Under the pieces are notes generated by a model, which saw only the letters and a program-made list of their open reading frames with translations, did not search any database and had not been told where the DNA came from. 64,000 nucleotides of DNA from Synechococcus sp. CBW1004 (lineage in GTDB: Bacteria > Cyanobacteriota > Cyanobacteriia > PCC-6307 > Cyanobiaceae): positions 744,001-808,000 of the forward strand of contig NZ_CP060397.1 of NCBI RefSeq assembly GCF_015840715.1, written 5' to 3'. Each line of letters opens with the position of its first letter. Position 1 is the first letter of the stretch. This document shows positions 1-9,587 of this stretch, piece by piece. The translations under genes were made by a program, and so were the position numbers.

Positions 1-645
1 GATCACCTGCACCCGTGGCCAGAGGCTCTTGACGTAGGCCGCCACGCCGGCGATGAGACCGCCGCCCCCGACGGCCACGTAGATGGCATCGGGGGGCTCC
101 GAGCACTGGCGCAGGATCTCGAGGCCGATCGTGCCCTGACCGGCGATCACCTCCGGATCGTCGAACGGGTGGATGAAGGTCAGCCCCCCGATCTCCTCCA
201 GCCGCTTCGCCTCCGTGCAGGCCTCGTCGTAGGTGTCGCCATGCAGCACCACCTCGGCGCCGCGGGCCGCCACCGATCGCACCTTCATCTCCGGCGTGGT
301 CACCGGCATGACGATCACGGCGCGGCACCCAAGGCGCTGGGCGGCGAGGGCAACCCCCTGGGCATGGTTACCGGCGCTGGCGGCGATCACACCGCGCTCG
401 AGTTCGGCGGCGCTGAGCCGGGCCATCCGGTTGTAGGCACCGCGCAGCTTGAAGCTGAACACCGGCTGAAGGTCCTCGCGCTTGAGGAGCACCTGGTTGC
501 CGAGCCGGCGCGACAGGTTCGGAGCTGGGTCGAGCGGCGATTCGATCGCCACGTCATAGACGCGGGCCCGCAGGATGCGCTGCAGGTAGGGACTGGCGAG
601 CGGAAAGCTCTGCGGTCCGTAGGGGTTGGCCAGCGGTTCGCTCAT
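1..645 (-). CDS. ilvA: Threonine ammonia-lyase (biosynthetic threonine dehydratase), 5' part only
   Basis: This PLP enzyme deaminates L-threonine to 2-oxobutanoate, the first step of isoleucine synthesis. The reading frame is open from an ATG at 645 to the window edge, giving 215 codons. The N-terminal catalytic domain shows SFKLRGAYN with the PLP-binding lysine at residue 66, then [13 protein letters not shown], and the phosphate-binding glycine run GGGGLIAG near residue 200. The rest of the catalytic domain and any C-terminal ACT regulatory domains lie outside the window, so feedback control cannot be judged. It is divergent from dxs, with 99 bases between the two starts. The fold-type II PLP assignment is certain. 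IlvA rather than a catabolic threonine or serine dehydratase is inferred from the opening segment and the housekeeping context. Confidence 0.9.
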   Translation of the reverse strand, partial: MSEPLANPYGPQSFPLASPYLQRILRARVYDVAIESPLDPAPNLSRRLGNQVLLKREDLQPVFSFKLRGAYNRMARLSAAELERGVIAASAGNHAQGVALAAQRLGCRAVIVMPVTTPEMKVRSVAARGAEVVLHGDTYDEACTEAKRLEEIGGLTFIHPFDDPEVIAGQGTIGLEILRQCSEPPDAIYVAVGGGGLIAGVAAYVKSLWPRVQVI

Positions 646-744
646 GTCACCGAGTCTGCCAATCGGGGGCCCAAACGGTCGCGGATGCCGCCGACCGGCC
701 GGGGGGGCGCCGTAGATTGCTGCTCCCGAGGCAGTTGAGACGGC

Positions 745-2670
745 ATGCATGCAAGTGAGCTGAGCCACCCCAATCAGCTGCACGGGCTCACTGTCGCCGA
801 GCTGGAGGCGATCGCCCGCCAGATCCGGGAGAAGCACCTCGAGGTGGTCTCCACCAGCGGAGGACATCTCGGGCCCGGTCTCGGGGTGGTCGAGCTGACC
901 CTCGCCCTCTATCAGACTCTCGATCTCGACCACGACCGGGTGGTCTGGGATGTGGGACACCAGGCCTACCCCCACAAACTGGTCACCGGCCGTTGGAACA
1001 ATTTTCATACCCTCCGTCAGAAGGATGGCGTCGCCGGCTATCTCAAACGCTGTGAGAGCCGCTTCGATCACTTCGGTGCCGGCCATGCCTCCACGTCGAT
1101 CTCGGCGGCTCTGGGCATGGCCCTGGCCCGTGATCAGCGCGGCGAGGACTTCAAATGCGTGGCCGTGATCGGAGACGGCGCCCTCACCGGCGGCATGGCC
1201 CTGGAGGCGATCAACCACGCCGGCCATCTGCCGAAGACGCGCCTTCTGGTGGTGCTGAACGACAACGACATGTCGATCAGCCCCCCGGTGGGAGCCCTGT
1301 CCACCCACCTGAACCGGATGCGGCTGAGCAAGCCGGTTCAGTTCCTGCAGGGCAACGCCGAGGAGGCGATCCGCAGCCTTCCTTTCCTGCATGGTGAGCT
1401 GCCCGCTGAGCTGCAGAACCTCAAGGAGAGCCTGAGGCGCCTGGCGGTGCCGAAGGTCGGAGCCGTGTTCGAGGAGCTGGGCTTCACCTACATGGGGCCG
1501 GTCGATGGCCATGACATCGGCGCCATGATCCGCACCTTCCAGGCGGCCCACCGTGAGGAGGGGCCGGTGCTGGTGCATGTGGCGACGACCAAGGGCAAGG
1601 GCTATGCGTACGCCGAGGCCGACCAGGTGGGATACCACGCCCAGAGCGCCTTCGATCTCGCCACCGGCAAGGCCTATCCCTCCAGCAAGCCCAAGCCGCC
1701 GAGCTGGAGCAAGGTGTTCGGCCAGACCCTGGTCAAGATCTGCGAGCAGGATCCGCGGGTGGTCGGGATCACCGCCGCGATGGCCACCGGCACCGGCCTC
1801 GACATCCTGGAGAAAGCCCTGCCGAAGCAGTATTTCGACGTCGGCATCGCCGAGCAGCACGCCGTCACCATGGCGGCGGGCATGGCCTGCGAGGGCCTGC
1901 GGCCGGTGGTGGCGATCTACAGCACCTTCCTGCAGCGCGCCTACGACCAGCTGATCCACGACGTCGGAATCCAGAACCTGCCCGTCACCTTCGTTCTCGA
2001 TCGCGCCGGCATCGTCGGCGCCGACGGCCCCACCCACCAGGGCCAGTACGACATCAGCTATCTGCGCGCCGTCCCCAACTTCACGGTGATGGCGCCGAAG
2101 GATGAGGCCGAACTGCAGCGCATGCTGGTCACCTCGATCGACCATGACGGGCCCTGTGCCATCCGCTTCCCCCGCGGCGAGGGCGAAGGGGTGCCGCTGA
2201 TGGAGGAGGGCTGGCAGCCCCTGGAGATCGGCCGGGGCGAGGTGCTTGCCGAGGGTGAGGACCTGCTGATCGTGGCCTATGGCTCGATGGTCTATCCGGC
2301 CATGTCCACCGCCGGGTTGCTGCAGGAGCGCGGGGTGCGCGCCACGGTGATCAACGCCCGCTTCCTGCGGCCGCTGGATGAAGCGCTGATCGCGCCCCTG
2401 GCCCGCCGCATCGGCCGGGTGGTGACGATGGAGGAGGGCGCCCTGCCCGGAGGCTTCGGCGCTGCCGTGGTGGAGGCCCTCAACGATCAGGAGGTGCTCG
2501 TGCCGGTGCTGCGCCTCGGCATCCCTGATGTGCTCGTCGATCACGCCTCGCCGGATCAGAGCAAGCAGGCCCTCGGTCTGACCCCGCCGCAGATGGCGGA
2601 GCGGATCCTTGAGCGCTTCGCCGCCTCCCTTGCCCGTCTGCCCCGCCAGGCGGTGGCGGCCCGCGCCTGA
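745..2670 (+). CDS. dxs: 1-deoxy-D-xylulose-5-phosphate synthase
   Basis: DXS condenses pyruvate and glyceraldehyde-3-phosphate to DXP. This is the entry step of the MEP isoprenoid pathway that feeds carotenoids, phytol and quinones. The protein has 641 residues, the usual family length. Visible features are [11 protein letters not shown] near residue 40, GHQAYPHK near 71, the thiamine-diphosphate loop GDGALTGG at 143-150, and the central pyrimidine-binding domain with YDQLIHDV and [16 protein letters not shown] transketolase C-terminal domain follows. The start is the ATG at 745. An isoprenoid-related FAD reductase-like gene follows on the same strand after 121 bases, so a shared isoprenoid theme is possible but unproven. 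Confidence 0.97.
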   Translation: MHASELSHPNQLHGLTVAELEAIARQIREKHLEVVSTSGGHLGPGLGVVELTLALYQTLDLDHDRVVWDVGHQAYPHKLVTGRWNNFHTLRQKDGVAGYLKRCESRFDHFGAGHASTSISAALGMALARDQRGEDFKCVAVIGDGALTGGMALEAINHAGHLPKTRLLVVLNDNDMSISPPVGALSTHLNRMRLSKPVQFLQGNAEEAIRSLPFLHGELPAELQNLKESLRRLAVPKVGAVFEELGFTYMGPVDGHDIGAMIRTFQAAHREEGPVLVHVATTKGKGYAYAEADQVGYHAQSAFDLATGKAYPSSKPKPPSWSKVFGQTLVKICEQDPRVVGITAAMATGTGLDILEKALPKQYFDVGIAEQHAVTMAAGMACEGLRPVVAIYSTFLQRAYDQLIHDVGIQNLPVTFVLDRAGIVGADGPTHQGQYDISYLRAVPNFTVMAPKDEAELQRMLVTSIDHDGPCAIRFPRGEGEGVPLMEEGWQPLEIGRGEVLAEGEDLLIVAYGSMVYPAMSTAGLLQERGVRATVINARFLRPLDEALIAPLARRIGRVVTMEEGALPGGFGAAVVEALNDQEVLVPVLRLGIPDVLVDHASPDQSKQALGLTPPQMAERILERFAASLARLPRQAVAARA

Positions 2671-2791
2671 TCCACGGGGGCTTGCTCTCCGTTCCTGCGG
2701 CAGCCCCTCATGACGGGTTTGGTCACCCCGCAGCAGAGGCCTGTGCTGTCCCGCTGGGTGGCTCGTCTGAGCCTGAGGCCCCGCCTTCACC

Positions 2792-4084
2792 TTGCCGTTC
2801 CATGACAACGAGCCCCGCCACCCAGGGACTCCTGGCTTGAGCCACACCCCTCACCCATCCGATGTCTTGGCAGACAACGCAGGCCGGGATCTCAGGACCA
2901 CGGTGCTGGTGGTGGGGGCCGGGCCCGCCGGCGGTGACCTGGCTCGCCGCGTGGCGTCTGCCGGGGTCTCTGTGTTGCTGGTGGACCAGCTGGCTGATCT
3001 CTCCCAGGCCGCCTTCAGCAGTGCTGCCCTGCCGATCTCCGCTCTCGAGCGTCATGGTCTGCCGGCCGCTGTGGTGGCGCATCGCTGGAGCCGCTGGCAG
3101 CTGCACGGGCCCGGAGAGGCTTGCCGCGAGTGGCGCGCTGAGCGTCCGCTGGGAGTGGTGCTTGATTTCGCTGCCCTGCGCCGATGGCTGGCCGACGAGG
3201 CCGTGCGCTGGGGGGCCCGGCTGCAGCTCGGCTGGCGCGCGCTCGACTGCCGCAGCCAGCCCGACGGCACGCTGCTCACCCGTCTGCGTGATCGCCGCGG
3301 CGTGGTGCATCACTGCCGCAGCCGCTGGGTGATCGATGCCTCCGGGCAGGGGCGGGCGCTGCTGGGGGATCCGCCAGACCCTGCCGATCTGGTTTCAGGA
3401 CTGGGTGTGGAGTGGCTTCTGGAGGTGGGACCCTCCACCTGGGAGCGCTGGCGTGATCGTCTGAGCTTCTGCCTGGGGACGGACTGGGTGCCGCAGGGCT
3501 ATGGCTGGATCTTCCCGATGCAGCCGGGCCGGCTCAAGGTGGGAGTGTGCCGGCTGCAGGATCCCGGTCGACGGCAACCGCCTTTGGCGCCGCTTCTGGA
3601 GGGCTTGATGCAGCGGCAGCTGGTTCAGCAGGGTGAAACCCCGCGGGTGCTGGACCGCCATGGTGGCCTGATCCGCAGCTCGATTCGTCGCCGCGAGCCC
3701 CATCGTCGCGGTCGGCTGGTCGGCCTCGGCGACGCGGTGAGCACTGCCAACCTGCTGGGCGGCGAGGGCATCCGCCATGCACTGACCAGCAGCCAGGTGT
3801 TGGCTCCGCTGCTGCTGCAGGCGGTGGCGCAGGAGCGGGAGGAGCCTCTGAAGGCTTACGCGTGGCAGCTCCGCCGGCGCCTCGGACCGCGCTGGAGCCT
3901 CAGTGGCCGTCTGGCATGCCGCACCTGGCTGGGTCTGCACGACGGTCGCGGCGATCAGCATCTCGCGCGGCTGCTCTCCGGTCTGGAGGTCTGCCCCGCC
4001 GAGGATCTGTCGGCGCTGTTGTTTGAGTACCGCTTCGAGCGCTACGGGCTGAGGGCGCTCCCCTATCTGCTCGGTTGGCGCTGA
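2792..4084 (+). CDS. FAD-dependent oxidoreductase of the geranylgeranyl-reductase-like family
   Basis: This is a soluble flavoprotein of about 400-430 residues. The N-terminal Rossmann motif VGAGPAGG lies at residues 41-48. A second FAD contact, [16 protein letters not shown], lies near residues 310-325. This arrangement is typical of the geranylgeranyl reductase / lycopene cyclase / halogenase-like FAD family, whose cyanobacterial members reduce or cyclise isoprenoid chains. The substrate cannot be read from the sequence. The position directly after dxs fits an isoprenoid role, which is an inference. The start is uncertain: the frame has no early ATG, and TTG codons at 2792, 2837 and 2867 are all possible. 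The last would leave about 15 residues before the FAD motif, which looks most natural. The C-terminal region is Arg- and Leu-rich. Confidence 0.8.
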   Translation: MPFHDNEPRHPGTPGLSHTPHPSDVLADNAGRDLRTTVLVVGAGPAGGDLARRVASAGVSVLLVDQLADLSQAAFSSAALPISALERHGLPAAVVAHRWSRWQLHGPGEACREWRAERPLGVVLDFAALRRWLADEAVRWGARLQLGWRALDCRSQPDGTLLTRLRDRRGVVHHCRSRWVIDASGQGRALLGDPPDPADLVSGLGVEWLLEVGPSTWERWRDRLSFCLGTDWVPQGYGWIFPMQPGRLKVGVCRLQDPGRRQPPLAPLLEGLMQRQLVQQGETPRVLDRHGGLIRSSIRRREPHRRGRLVGLGDAVSTANLLGGEGIRHALTSSQVLAPLLLQAVAQEREEPLKAYAWQLRRRLGPRWSLSGRLACRTWLGLHDGRGDQHLARLLSGLEVCPAEDLSALLFEYRFERYGLRALPYLLGWR

Positions 4085-4111
4085 CTGGAGCAGTCAGGGA
4101 GGGGCGCCCCT
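4081..4111. repeat. Inverted repeats between convergent genes, possible weak bidirectional terminator
   Basis: Two adjacent symmetric elements follow the FAD reductase stop. CTGACT/AGTCAG is a 6-bp stem with a 5-base loop at 4081-4097, overlapping the end of the gene. AGGGGCGCCCCT is a perfect 12-base palindrome at 4100-4111. They lie 47 bases from the psaK stop on the other strand. Neither is followed by a T-run on either strand, so termination is only a suggestion. Confidence 0.3.
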
Positions 4112-4157
4112 GGGAGCGCGCCCTCCGGATGGACAGGTTGGTGGTGGAACCGGCGTT

Positions 4158-4439
4158 TCAGAGCACGCCGCGGGCAGCCAGGCCCTGGATGGCACCCATG
4201 CCGATGAGGTGGCCCAGGGCGGTGGTGCCGAGCATGGCGCCATGGCTGAAGCCGCCGAACAGGGAGGGGCTGGGCAGCTGCAGACCGACGTTGGGCTGCT
4301 TGATCGTCGCCTTGCCGATGGCGATGGCGATCACGTTGCAGACGATCATCACCAGAGCCACCTTCGGAGACCAGGTGACGGTGGCGGGGGCGATGGCCAG
4401 CAGAGGAGCGAACATCGATTTCAGGGCACGACGCCTCAT
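4158..4439 (-). CDS. psaK: Photosystem I reaction centre subunit PsaK
   Basis: PsaK is a small peripheral subunit of photosystem I in the thylakoid membrane. It has two transmembrane helices, binds chlorophyll and carotenoid at the edge of the complex, and affects energy transfer from antennae. The 93-residue product shows the expected pattern: an N-terminal extension, a helix around VALVMIVCNVIAIAIGK, a polar Pro-rich loop, and a second helix around GAMLGTTALGHLIGMG. The length matches the family. Upstream on the same strand are the DUF3593 and DUF2499 genes, with a 104-base gap in which I see no terminator. The gene is convergent with the FAD reductase. It is strong evidence for an oxygenic phototroph. 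Confidence 0.95.
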   Translation of the reverse strand: MRRRALKSMFAPLLAIAPATVTWSPKVALVMIVCNVIAIAIGKATIKQPNVGLQLPSPSLFGGFSHGAMLGTTALGHLIGMGAIQGLAARGVL

Positions 4440-4543
4440 CTTCTGAGCAGAGCCCGCTGCCTGCCGGTTCGCTTAAGACTTGTTCATTGCGGAGCGCTGC
4501 CAGGACGCCGGATCGTTCTCCCGGAGCGGCGGCCGGCCAGGGC

Positions 4544-4894
4544 TCATCGATCGCCGGGCGGGCCGGGATCCGGCCCAGCTCTGCCGCTGGTGAGCGTGAA
4601 GCCCAGCACCACCAGCAGGTTGCTGAGGGTGAGCAAGGCCTCGGCGCCGCCGTGCAACGGGTCGACATCGGCCAGTTGCCGGCCATAGACGCGCAGTGCC
4701 ACGATCGCGGCGGCGATCGTCACGGCCACGAAGACGAGCGTGAACTGAAAACCGCGCAGGGCCAGACGCGGGAACGCCGGCAGCCGAGACGCCCACCACA
4801 GGAAGGCCAGGTAGGGGAGCAGCGACAGCACGAACAGGGGGGTCGGATCGATCGACCCGAGCCGCTGCAGCAGCGACATGGGCAGCTCGTTCAT
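4544..4894 (-). CDS. DUF3593 family membrane protein
   Basis: The 116-residue predicted membrane protein belongs to the cyanobacteria/plastid family DUF3593, whose function is unknown. Hydrophobic stretches lie around TPLFVLSLLPYLAFLWWAS, GFQFTLVFVAVTIAAAIVAL and LLTLSNLLVVLGFTL, giving about three transmembrane helices. The last 15 or so residues are polar and Gly/Pro-rich. The ATG at 4894 overlaps the stop of the upstream DUF2499 gene by four bases (ATGA), so the two are almost certainly translated together. The pair sits next to psaK. A thylakoid role is suggested only by the company it keeps. Confidence 0.85.
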   Translation of the reverse strand: MNELPMSLLQRLGSIDPTPLFVLSLLPYLAFLWWASRLPAFPRLALRGFQFTLVFVAVTIAAAIVALRVYGRQLADVDPLHGGAEALLTLSNLLVVLGFTLTSGRAGPDPGPPGDR

Positions 4895-5292
4895 GGTTGA
4901 ACAGCGGGGAACCCGCCCGTGTCGGCTGCGCCTGTCGCACCAGGGGCTGCCGGTCCCGTTGCGGGCTGAGGCGGATCCACCGGGGCCTGGTCCAGGCCGA
5001 GCCGCTGGCGTTGCAGGAGATTCCAGGCTGCGACCGCCAGGGCGACATTGCCGGCCGTCGTCAGGCCGGCCTGCAGCACCACCAGACCCTTGAGTTCGGC
5101 GCTGTTGTCGAACAGGTGCCAGGTGCAGGCCGCCATGGCGCTGGCCAGGGCCGGCAGCATCGCCAGGGACAGCCAGCGCCAGCCACCTTCACCCCGTATC
5201 TGGCCAAACCGCTGGATCGCGACCATCGCCGCCACCCACTCCAGCACCGAGGCGATGTGAATCCACCAGGTGCCGAGCGACAGAGCGTGCAT
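4891..5292 (-). CDS. DUF2499 family membrane protein
   Basis: The 133-residue membrane protein belongs to DUF2499, a family found in cyanobacteria and chloroplast-bearing eukaryotes and of unknown function. The N-terminus MHALSLGTWWIHIASVLEW and a central AACTWHLFDNS are characteristic, with about three hydrophobic helices. A Pro/Ala/Gly-rich tail of about 30 residues follows the last helix and is probably disordered. The ATG at 5292 is 50 bases from the divergent csaB-like start, so the promoter must lie in that short gap. Its stop overlaps the DUF3593 start by four bases. Confidence 0.87.
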   Translation of the reverse strand: MHALSLGTWWIHIASVLEWVAAMVAIQRFGQIRGEGGWRWLSLAMLPALASAMAACTWHLFDNSAELKGLVVLQAGLTTAGNVALAVAAWNLLQRQRLGLDQAPVDPPQPATGPAAPGATGAADTGGFPAVQP

Positions 5293-5342
5293 CAGGCCGC
5301 GGAGGGGACCCGTAATGTACGGAGCCGTGCCCTGCCGACGCC

Positions 5343-6446
5343 TTGAGCGCCCGCGATTCCGCCGTCAGCCCGCCCCGGGTGCTGCTGTGCGGCTACTACG
5401 GCGAGCACAATCTCGGCGACGACGCCCTGCTGGAGGTGCTGCTGCGCCAGCTGCCCCAGGGCTGGACGCCTCGCATCACCGCCTTCGACCAGGAGCAGAT
5501 CCGGCAGCGCTTCCAGGCGGAGTGGCCCACCCTGGAGACAGTGGACCGACGCAGCCCCCGTGCGGTGCTGCAGGCTCTGGCCGGCTGTCAGGCCCTGGTG
5601 CTCGGTGGGGGCAGCCTGCTGCAGGACGCCACCAGCTTCCGCAGTCTTCTCTATTACGCGGCTCTGATCCTGGCGGCCCGCAGCCGGGGATTGCCCGTGC
5701 TGCTCTGGGGCCAGGGCCTCGGCCCGCTGCGCCGCCGCCGCAGCCGCGCCCTCGCCCGCCTGCTGCTGGGGCTCGTGAACGGCATCAGCTGGCGCGACGC
5801 CGCCTCCGCTCACCTGGCGGCTGGCTGGGGAATCCGCGCCGCCCATGGCAGCGATCCGGTCTGGGGGCTGGAGCCGTTGGAGTGGCATGGCCGGGGCGGC
5901 CCGATCGTGCTGTGCTGGCGTCCGGTCGATCAGCTTGATGACGCTGGCTGGCGCCAGCTGCTCACAGCGTTGGAGCAGCTGGCGGAACGTACAGGCAGGC
6001 CGGTGCACTGGCTGCCCTTCCATCAGCACCAGGATCGCGATCTGCTGGTGGAGCTGCAGCGGCGCCGCCTGGTGGGCGAGGCGCTGCGGCGCCGCAGCGT
6101 GCAGGTGGAAGCCGCCACGCCGGAGCAGGCGATGCAGCACTTCCAGGGCGCTTCCCTGGTGCTGGCGATGCGCCTGCATGGCCTGATCCTGGCGGCCCTG
6201 GCCGGCAGCCCCTGCGCCGCACTCAGCTACGACCCGAAGGTCGCCGCCGCCGCTGGGGCCCTCGGCTGCCCCTGCCTCGAGCTGGGCGAGCTGCAGCCGG
6301 CTGAGCTCGTCGCCGTTGAGGCGCTGCTGGCCAGCTGGCAGCCGCTGCTGGATCAGCCTGGCGATCCGGGCCGGCGCGAGCGGCTGCGGTCGGACACCCG
6401 CGTCCACGCCGAGCTTCTGCAGCGGCTGGCTCGCTCCGCCTCCTGA
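5343..6446 (+). CDS. csaB: Polysaccharide pyruvyl transferase family protein (CsaB-like)
   Basis: Members of this family transfer pyruvate from phosphoenolpyruvate to cell-wall or capsular sugars, creating ketals that anchor surface-layer proteins. The 367-residue product starts with LLCGYYGEHNLGDDALLEVLL, the diagnostic N-terminal motif. It continues with VLGGGSLLQDATS and WGQGLGPL, and late in the protein RLHGLILAALAG carries the conserved family histidine. The start is a TTG at 5343. The next in-frame GTG is about 36 bases downstream, within the first beta strand, so TTG is more likely. It lies at the left edge of the accessory surface-protein block. Pyruvylated wall polymer as an anchor for such proteins is a speculative link. 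Confidence 0.88.
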   Translation: MSARDSAVSPPRVLLCGYYGEHNLGDDALLEVLLRQLPQGWTPRITAFDQEQIRQRFQAEWPTLETVDRRSPRAVLQALAGCQALVLGGGSLLQDATSFRSLLYYAALILAARSRGLPVLLWGQGLGPLRRRRSRALARLLLGLVNGISWRDAASAHLAAGWGIRAAHGSDPVWGLEPLEWHGRGGPIVLCWRPVDQLDDAGWRQLLTALEQLAERTGRPVHWLPFHQHQDRDLLVELQRRRLVGEALRRRSVQVEAATPEQAMQHFQGASLVLAMRLHGLILAALAGSPCAALSYDPKVAAAAGALGCPCLELGELQPAELVAVEALLASWQPLLDQPGDPGRRERLRSDTRVHAELLQRLARSAS

Positions 6447-6589
6447 TCTCCCGGGTAGAGGTCAGGACCGGCTGGTTGGCCTGATGCCAGCTGCCTGCTT
6501 GGCGCGGAACGGAGCCCTCAGGCCTGAGTTCCGACGGCTTGGGTCTGCCTGCTGGCGCTCCTGGTCGGTTGGCTCGCCTCTGAGCCGGC

Positions 6590-7462
6590 TCAGATCAGAA
6601 CGCCGCCGCGATCGAGCCGGGCCCTGTCGAGCTGCTGCCCGGACGTGTTCCAGGCCTCGATCGTGAGGCTGCCGGCATCGGCGTGCAGGGAGGCGAAGCC
6701 GTAGGTGCTCACCGCCCGGGCGCTGTTGGGGCCAGGTACCACCGGCCGCAGTGTGGCGCCGCCGTTGCCCACATCCAGATAGGTGGTGCCGTCGATCGGC
6801 CGGCTGCGCTCGTAGTTGTGGTCGTGGCCGTGGATGTACAGCTGCACGCCGTGGCGCTGGAACAGTGGGGTCAGCCGGGCGATGGCGGCGCGGTCGTTGC
6901 CGTAGAGGCCGGAGGAATAGATCGGGTGGTGGCCGACGACAACCTTCCAGGGGGCGCTGCTGGCAGCGAGCACCCGTTTCAGCCAGGGCAGCTGGTGCTG
7001 CCAGGCGGCGTTGCCGTTGGTGTCGAGCATGAGGAACTCCACCGGCCCCCGCCGCAGCGTGTACCAGCGGCCCTTCATGCCGAAGCCTGGATAGGCGAGC
7101 TGGCCGGCGCCCTTGGCGGTGCGGATGTCGTGGTTGCCGAGCACCGCATGGAAGGGCACCCGCGCGCGCAGCAGATCGCGGTAGGGCCGCTCGAAGGCCG
7201 CTTCCACCCGCGCCATCTCGCCCGCGTTGTAGATGTTGTCGCCGCCGAGGATCACCAGATCGGCCGGATCCCGGCGATGCAGGGCGGCCATCGCGGCACC
7301 GACCGCCAGCTGGTGCCGATCGCCGCTGCCGCTGTCCGCGGTGGCCAGCCAGTGCAGATGCTCGGTCCTGCCGCTGGGGCCGGCGTGCCCACGCCGGCTG
7401 GCGAGCCCGACGCTGAGCGACGCCAGGGTCAGCTGCAGGAGCCTGCGGCGGGAGAGGGCCAT
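6590..7462 (-). CDS. Tat-exported metallophosphoesterase, purple acid phosphatase-like
   Basis: The 290-residue hydrolase has a twin-arginine signal (SRRRLLQ at residues 4-10, then a hydrophobic stretch), so it should be exported folded to the periplasm. All five metallophosphoesterase blocks are present: TADSG (41-45), GGDNIY (73-78), GNHD (109-112), GHHPIYS (177-183) and HGHDHNYER (211-219). The order and the YER ending match purple acid phosphatases, which hold two metal ions and cleave phosphate monoesters. The substrate is unknown, with phosphate scavenging the likely role. It converges on csaB and is divergent from the CHASE2-cyclase gene across 170 bases. Confidence 0.88.
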   Translation of the reverse strand: MALSRRRLLQLTLASLSVGLASRRGHAGPSGRTEHLHWLATADSGSGDRHQLAVGAAMAALHRRDPADLVILGGDNIYNAGEMARVEAAFERPYRDLLRARVPFHAVLGNHDIRTAKGAGQLAYPGFGMKGRWYTLRRGPVEFLMLDTNGNAAWQHQLPWLKRVLAASSAPWKVVVGHHPIYSSGLYGNDRAAIARLTPLFQRHGVQLYIHGHDHNYERSRPIDGTTYLDVGNGGATLRPVVPGPNSARAVSTYGFASLHADAGSLTIEAWNTSGQQLDRARLDRGGVLI

Positions 7463-7632
7463 GCTGGGGATCCGTGCGGCCGGAAGGTTAAGGGCGATTC
7501 GCCCGCCCTCGCTGTGGCTGCTCCGTCACACAGCCCGTCCATGCCGACCGGCAACGATCCATGGCTCTACAACGGTGGGAGCGGTACGGGGACCTGTGGC
7601 CCGTTTGAACGAACCGCCGTCCTCCCGCAGGG

Positions 7633-9570
7633 GTGAACCCCATGCCACAACCGCTTCCTGATTCCTGGCCCGCGCGCCTCAGGCGGCGGGCTGGGCATGT
7701 GCTCCTGTCCTTGCGGGCGTTCTCCCCTTACGCCGCTGCTGCGCTGCTGCTGCTGGCCCTGGGCCGCAGCCCGATCAACGAGACCCTCAACCTCCTCTTC
7801 TACGACCTCGTGATCGGCATGCGGGCGAGTCCGTCAGGTGCCGACAGCGGCATCCTGGTGGTCGCCATCGATGAAGAGGACATCCGTCGCTATGGCTGGC
7901 CGATCGACGACGCCCTCCTCTGCCGTGGGATCGATCGCCTGCTGAGCGGCGGTGCCACTGCGGTGGGGCTGGACATCTATCGCGACAAGGGCGTCGGACC
8001 GGATCAGGAATGCCTGCGTCAGCGTTTCAGGGACGAGCCGCGCCTGGTCTCGATCTTCAACGTCGCCGGGCCGATCGGCCCGGTTCCAGGCACGCCGCCC
8101 GGTCGCCAGGCCTTCAATGATCTGGTGCTGGATCCTGACGGCGTCGTGCGGCGTGATCTCGTCCATGTGGGTGGCCAGGACGAGGCCACGGTGGCGCTGC
8201 CGCTGCGGCTGATGGAAGTGGGCCTGGGGGCTCACTGGCTGCGCCGCGCTGTCGAAGGAGGCACGGCCCCTGGCCCCTGGCTGACCAGCCGCTCCTCCGG
8301 TTACGACCAGCTCGACGACGGCGGCTACCAGCAGATGCTGGTGTTCCGGCAGCTGGGCAGTTTTCCGCAGGTGCACCTGCGCGATCTGCTGTCTGCGGAC
8401 GGGGTCGCCCCGGAGCGGATCCGCCAGCGGCTGGTGCTCATCGGCAGCACGGCCCCCTCCCTGCGCGATGTGTTCTCCGTGCCCCACACGCGCTTCGCCC
8501 GGGGGGCCAGCCAGTTGCTGATCCCTGGGGTTGAGGTGCACGCCCACCGGCTGGCAAGCCTTCTCGATCGCCGCGATGGCATCGTCATTCACCGCATCGG
8601 TCCGATCCCCGTCGCAGCCAGGCGTGGCCTGGAGGCCCTGGCCCTGCTGCTGGGCGTCGCGACTGGAGAAGGGATCCGCAGCCTTCGCCGCAGCGTCCTG
8701 GCCGTGGTGCTTCTGGTGCTGCTGCTGATCGGCTCCGCCCTGATGCTGCTGCTGGTCGCGGGAATCTGGATCGGACCGAGCATGCCGGTCGCCGGTCTGG
8801 CCATCGTCTCCGCGGCCGGCTGGGTGCGACGCGGTGCCACCAGTCAGCTGCAGCGGATGCAGATTGAGCGGCTGCTGGGTCAGACCACCTCGCCGGCGGT
8901 GGCCCAGCAACTCTGGCTTCAGCGGGAGGATCTGCTGCGGGATGGTCGCTTCGAGGGGCGCCAGCTGTCTGTGACGGTGCTGATGACCGACATGGTGGGC
9001 TTCACCTCGGTGTCGGAGCGGCTGGCGCCGGGAGATCTTCTGGACTGGCTGAACAAGGGCATGGCCTCCCTGGTGCCTGCGATCACCCAACGCAAGGGCA
9101 TGGTCAACAAGTTCACCGGCGATGGGGTGCTGGCGGTGTTCGGCGCTCCGCTCAGCCTGGGAGAGCAGGCCGATGCCCTCGCCGCGATCGAGGCCGCGCT
9201 GACCATCCAGGACGATTTTGCTGCCCTCAACGCGCGGCTCGAGGCGGCGGGGGAACCGGCGATGCGCATCCGCGTGGGGGTGCATTCTGGTCCCGTGCTG
9301 GCGGGGTCGATGGGCAGCAGCGAGCGCCTCGAGTACGCCGTCATCGGCGACACGGTCAACTGCGCCTCGCGGCTCGAGAGCCTCGACAAGGACCGCCACG
9401 ACAACATCTGCCGGGTCCTCGTCTCCTCCAGCACCAGGGCCCTGTTGCCTGACGACCTGCCGGTTGCGTGGAACTCCTGGGGGCCGATGGCGGTGAAAGG
9501 AAGGAGCGAGCCGCTGGAGATCTGGGAGCTGCGCGGCCGCCTTGGGCAGGCTGAAACGACGACAGCCTGA
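7633..9570 (+). CDS. CHASE2-domain class III adenylate/guanylate cyclase
   Basis: The 645-residue membrane receptor cyclase has a membrane helix at residues 33-45. A periplasmic CHASE2 sensor spans about 55-330 and contains YDLVIGMR, VVAIDEEDIRRYGWP and VLIGSTAPSLRD. Two to three helices follow at about 333-397, then a cytoplasmic class III catalytic domain at 445-625. The metal-binding aspartates are D453 (TDMVGFT) and D497 (FTGDGVLAVFG). The substrate-specifying lysine is K493. The transition-state pair is N576/R580 in DTVNCASR. Residue 569, where a base-contacting Asp, Thr or Ser is expected, is alanine. The start is GTG at 7633 behind GCAGGGG, and an in-frame ATG lies 9 bases on. It is convergent with a protein carrying a cyclic-nucleotide-binding domain, its likely effector. 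Confidence 0.93.
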   Translation: MNPMPQPLPDSWPARLRRRAGHVLLSLRAFSPYAAAALLLLALGRSPINETLNLLFYDLVIGMRASPSGADSGILVVAIDEEDIRRYGWPIDDALLCRGIDRLLSGGATAVGLDIYRDKGVGPDQECLRQRFRDEPRLVSIFNVAGPIGPVPGTPPGRQAFNDLVLDPDGVVRRDLVHVGGQDEATVALPLRLMEVGLGAHWLRRAVEGGTAPGPWLTSRSSGYDQLDDGGYQQMLVFRQLGSFPQVHLRDLLSADGVAPERIRQRLVLIGSTAPSLRDVFSVPHTRFARGASQLLIPGVEVHAHRLASLLDRRDGIVIHRIGPIPVAARRGLEALALLLGVATGEGIRSLRRSVLAVVLLVLLLIGSALMLLLVAGIWIGPSMPVAGLAIVSAAGWVRRGATSQLQRMQIERLLGQTTSPAVAQQLWLQREDLLRDGRFEGRQLSVTVLMTDMVGFTSVSERLAPGDLLDWLNKGMASLVPAITQRKGMVNKFTGDGVLAVFGAPLSLGEQADALAAIEAALTIQDDFAALNARLEAAGEPAMRIRVGVHSGPVLAGSMGSSERLEYAVIGDTVNCASRLESLDKDRHDNICRVLVSSSTRALLPDDLPVAWNSWGPMAVKGRSEPLEIWELRGRLGQAETTTA

Positions 9571-9587
9571 GGTGTGGCGATGGGTGC

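Noticed and set aside
2710-2805. 31-codon open frame between dxs and the FAD reductase ([16 protein letters not shown]...)
   Set aside because: It lacks a ribosome-binding site, is Arg-rich as expected for chance frames in GC-rich DNA, and overlaps the possible reductase start.
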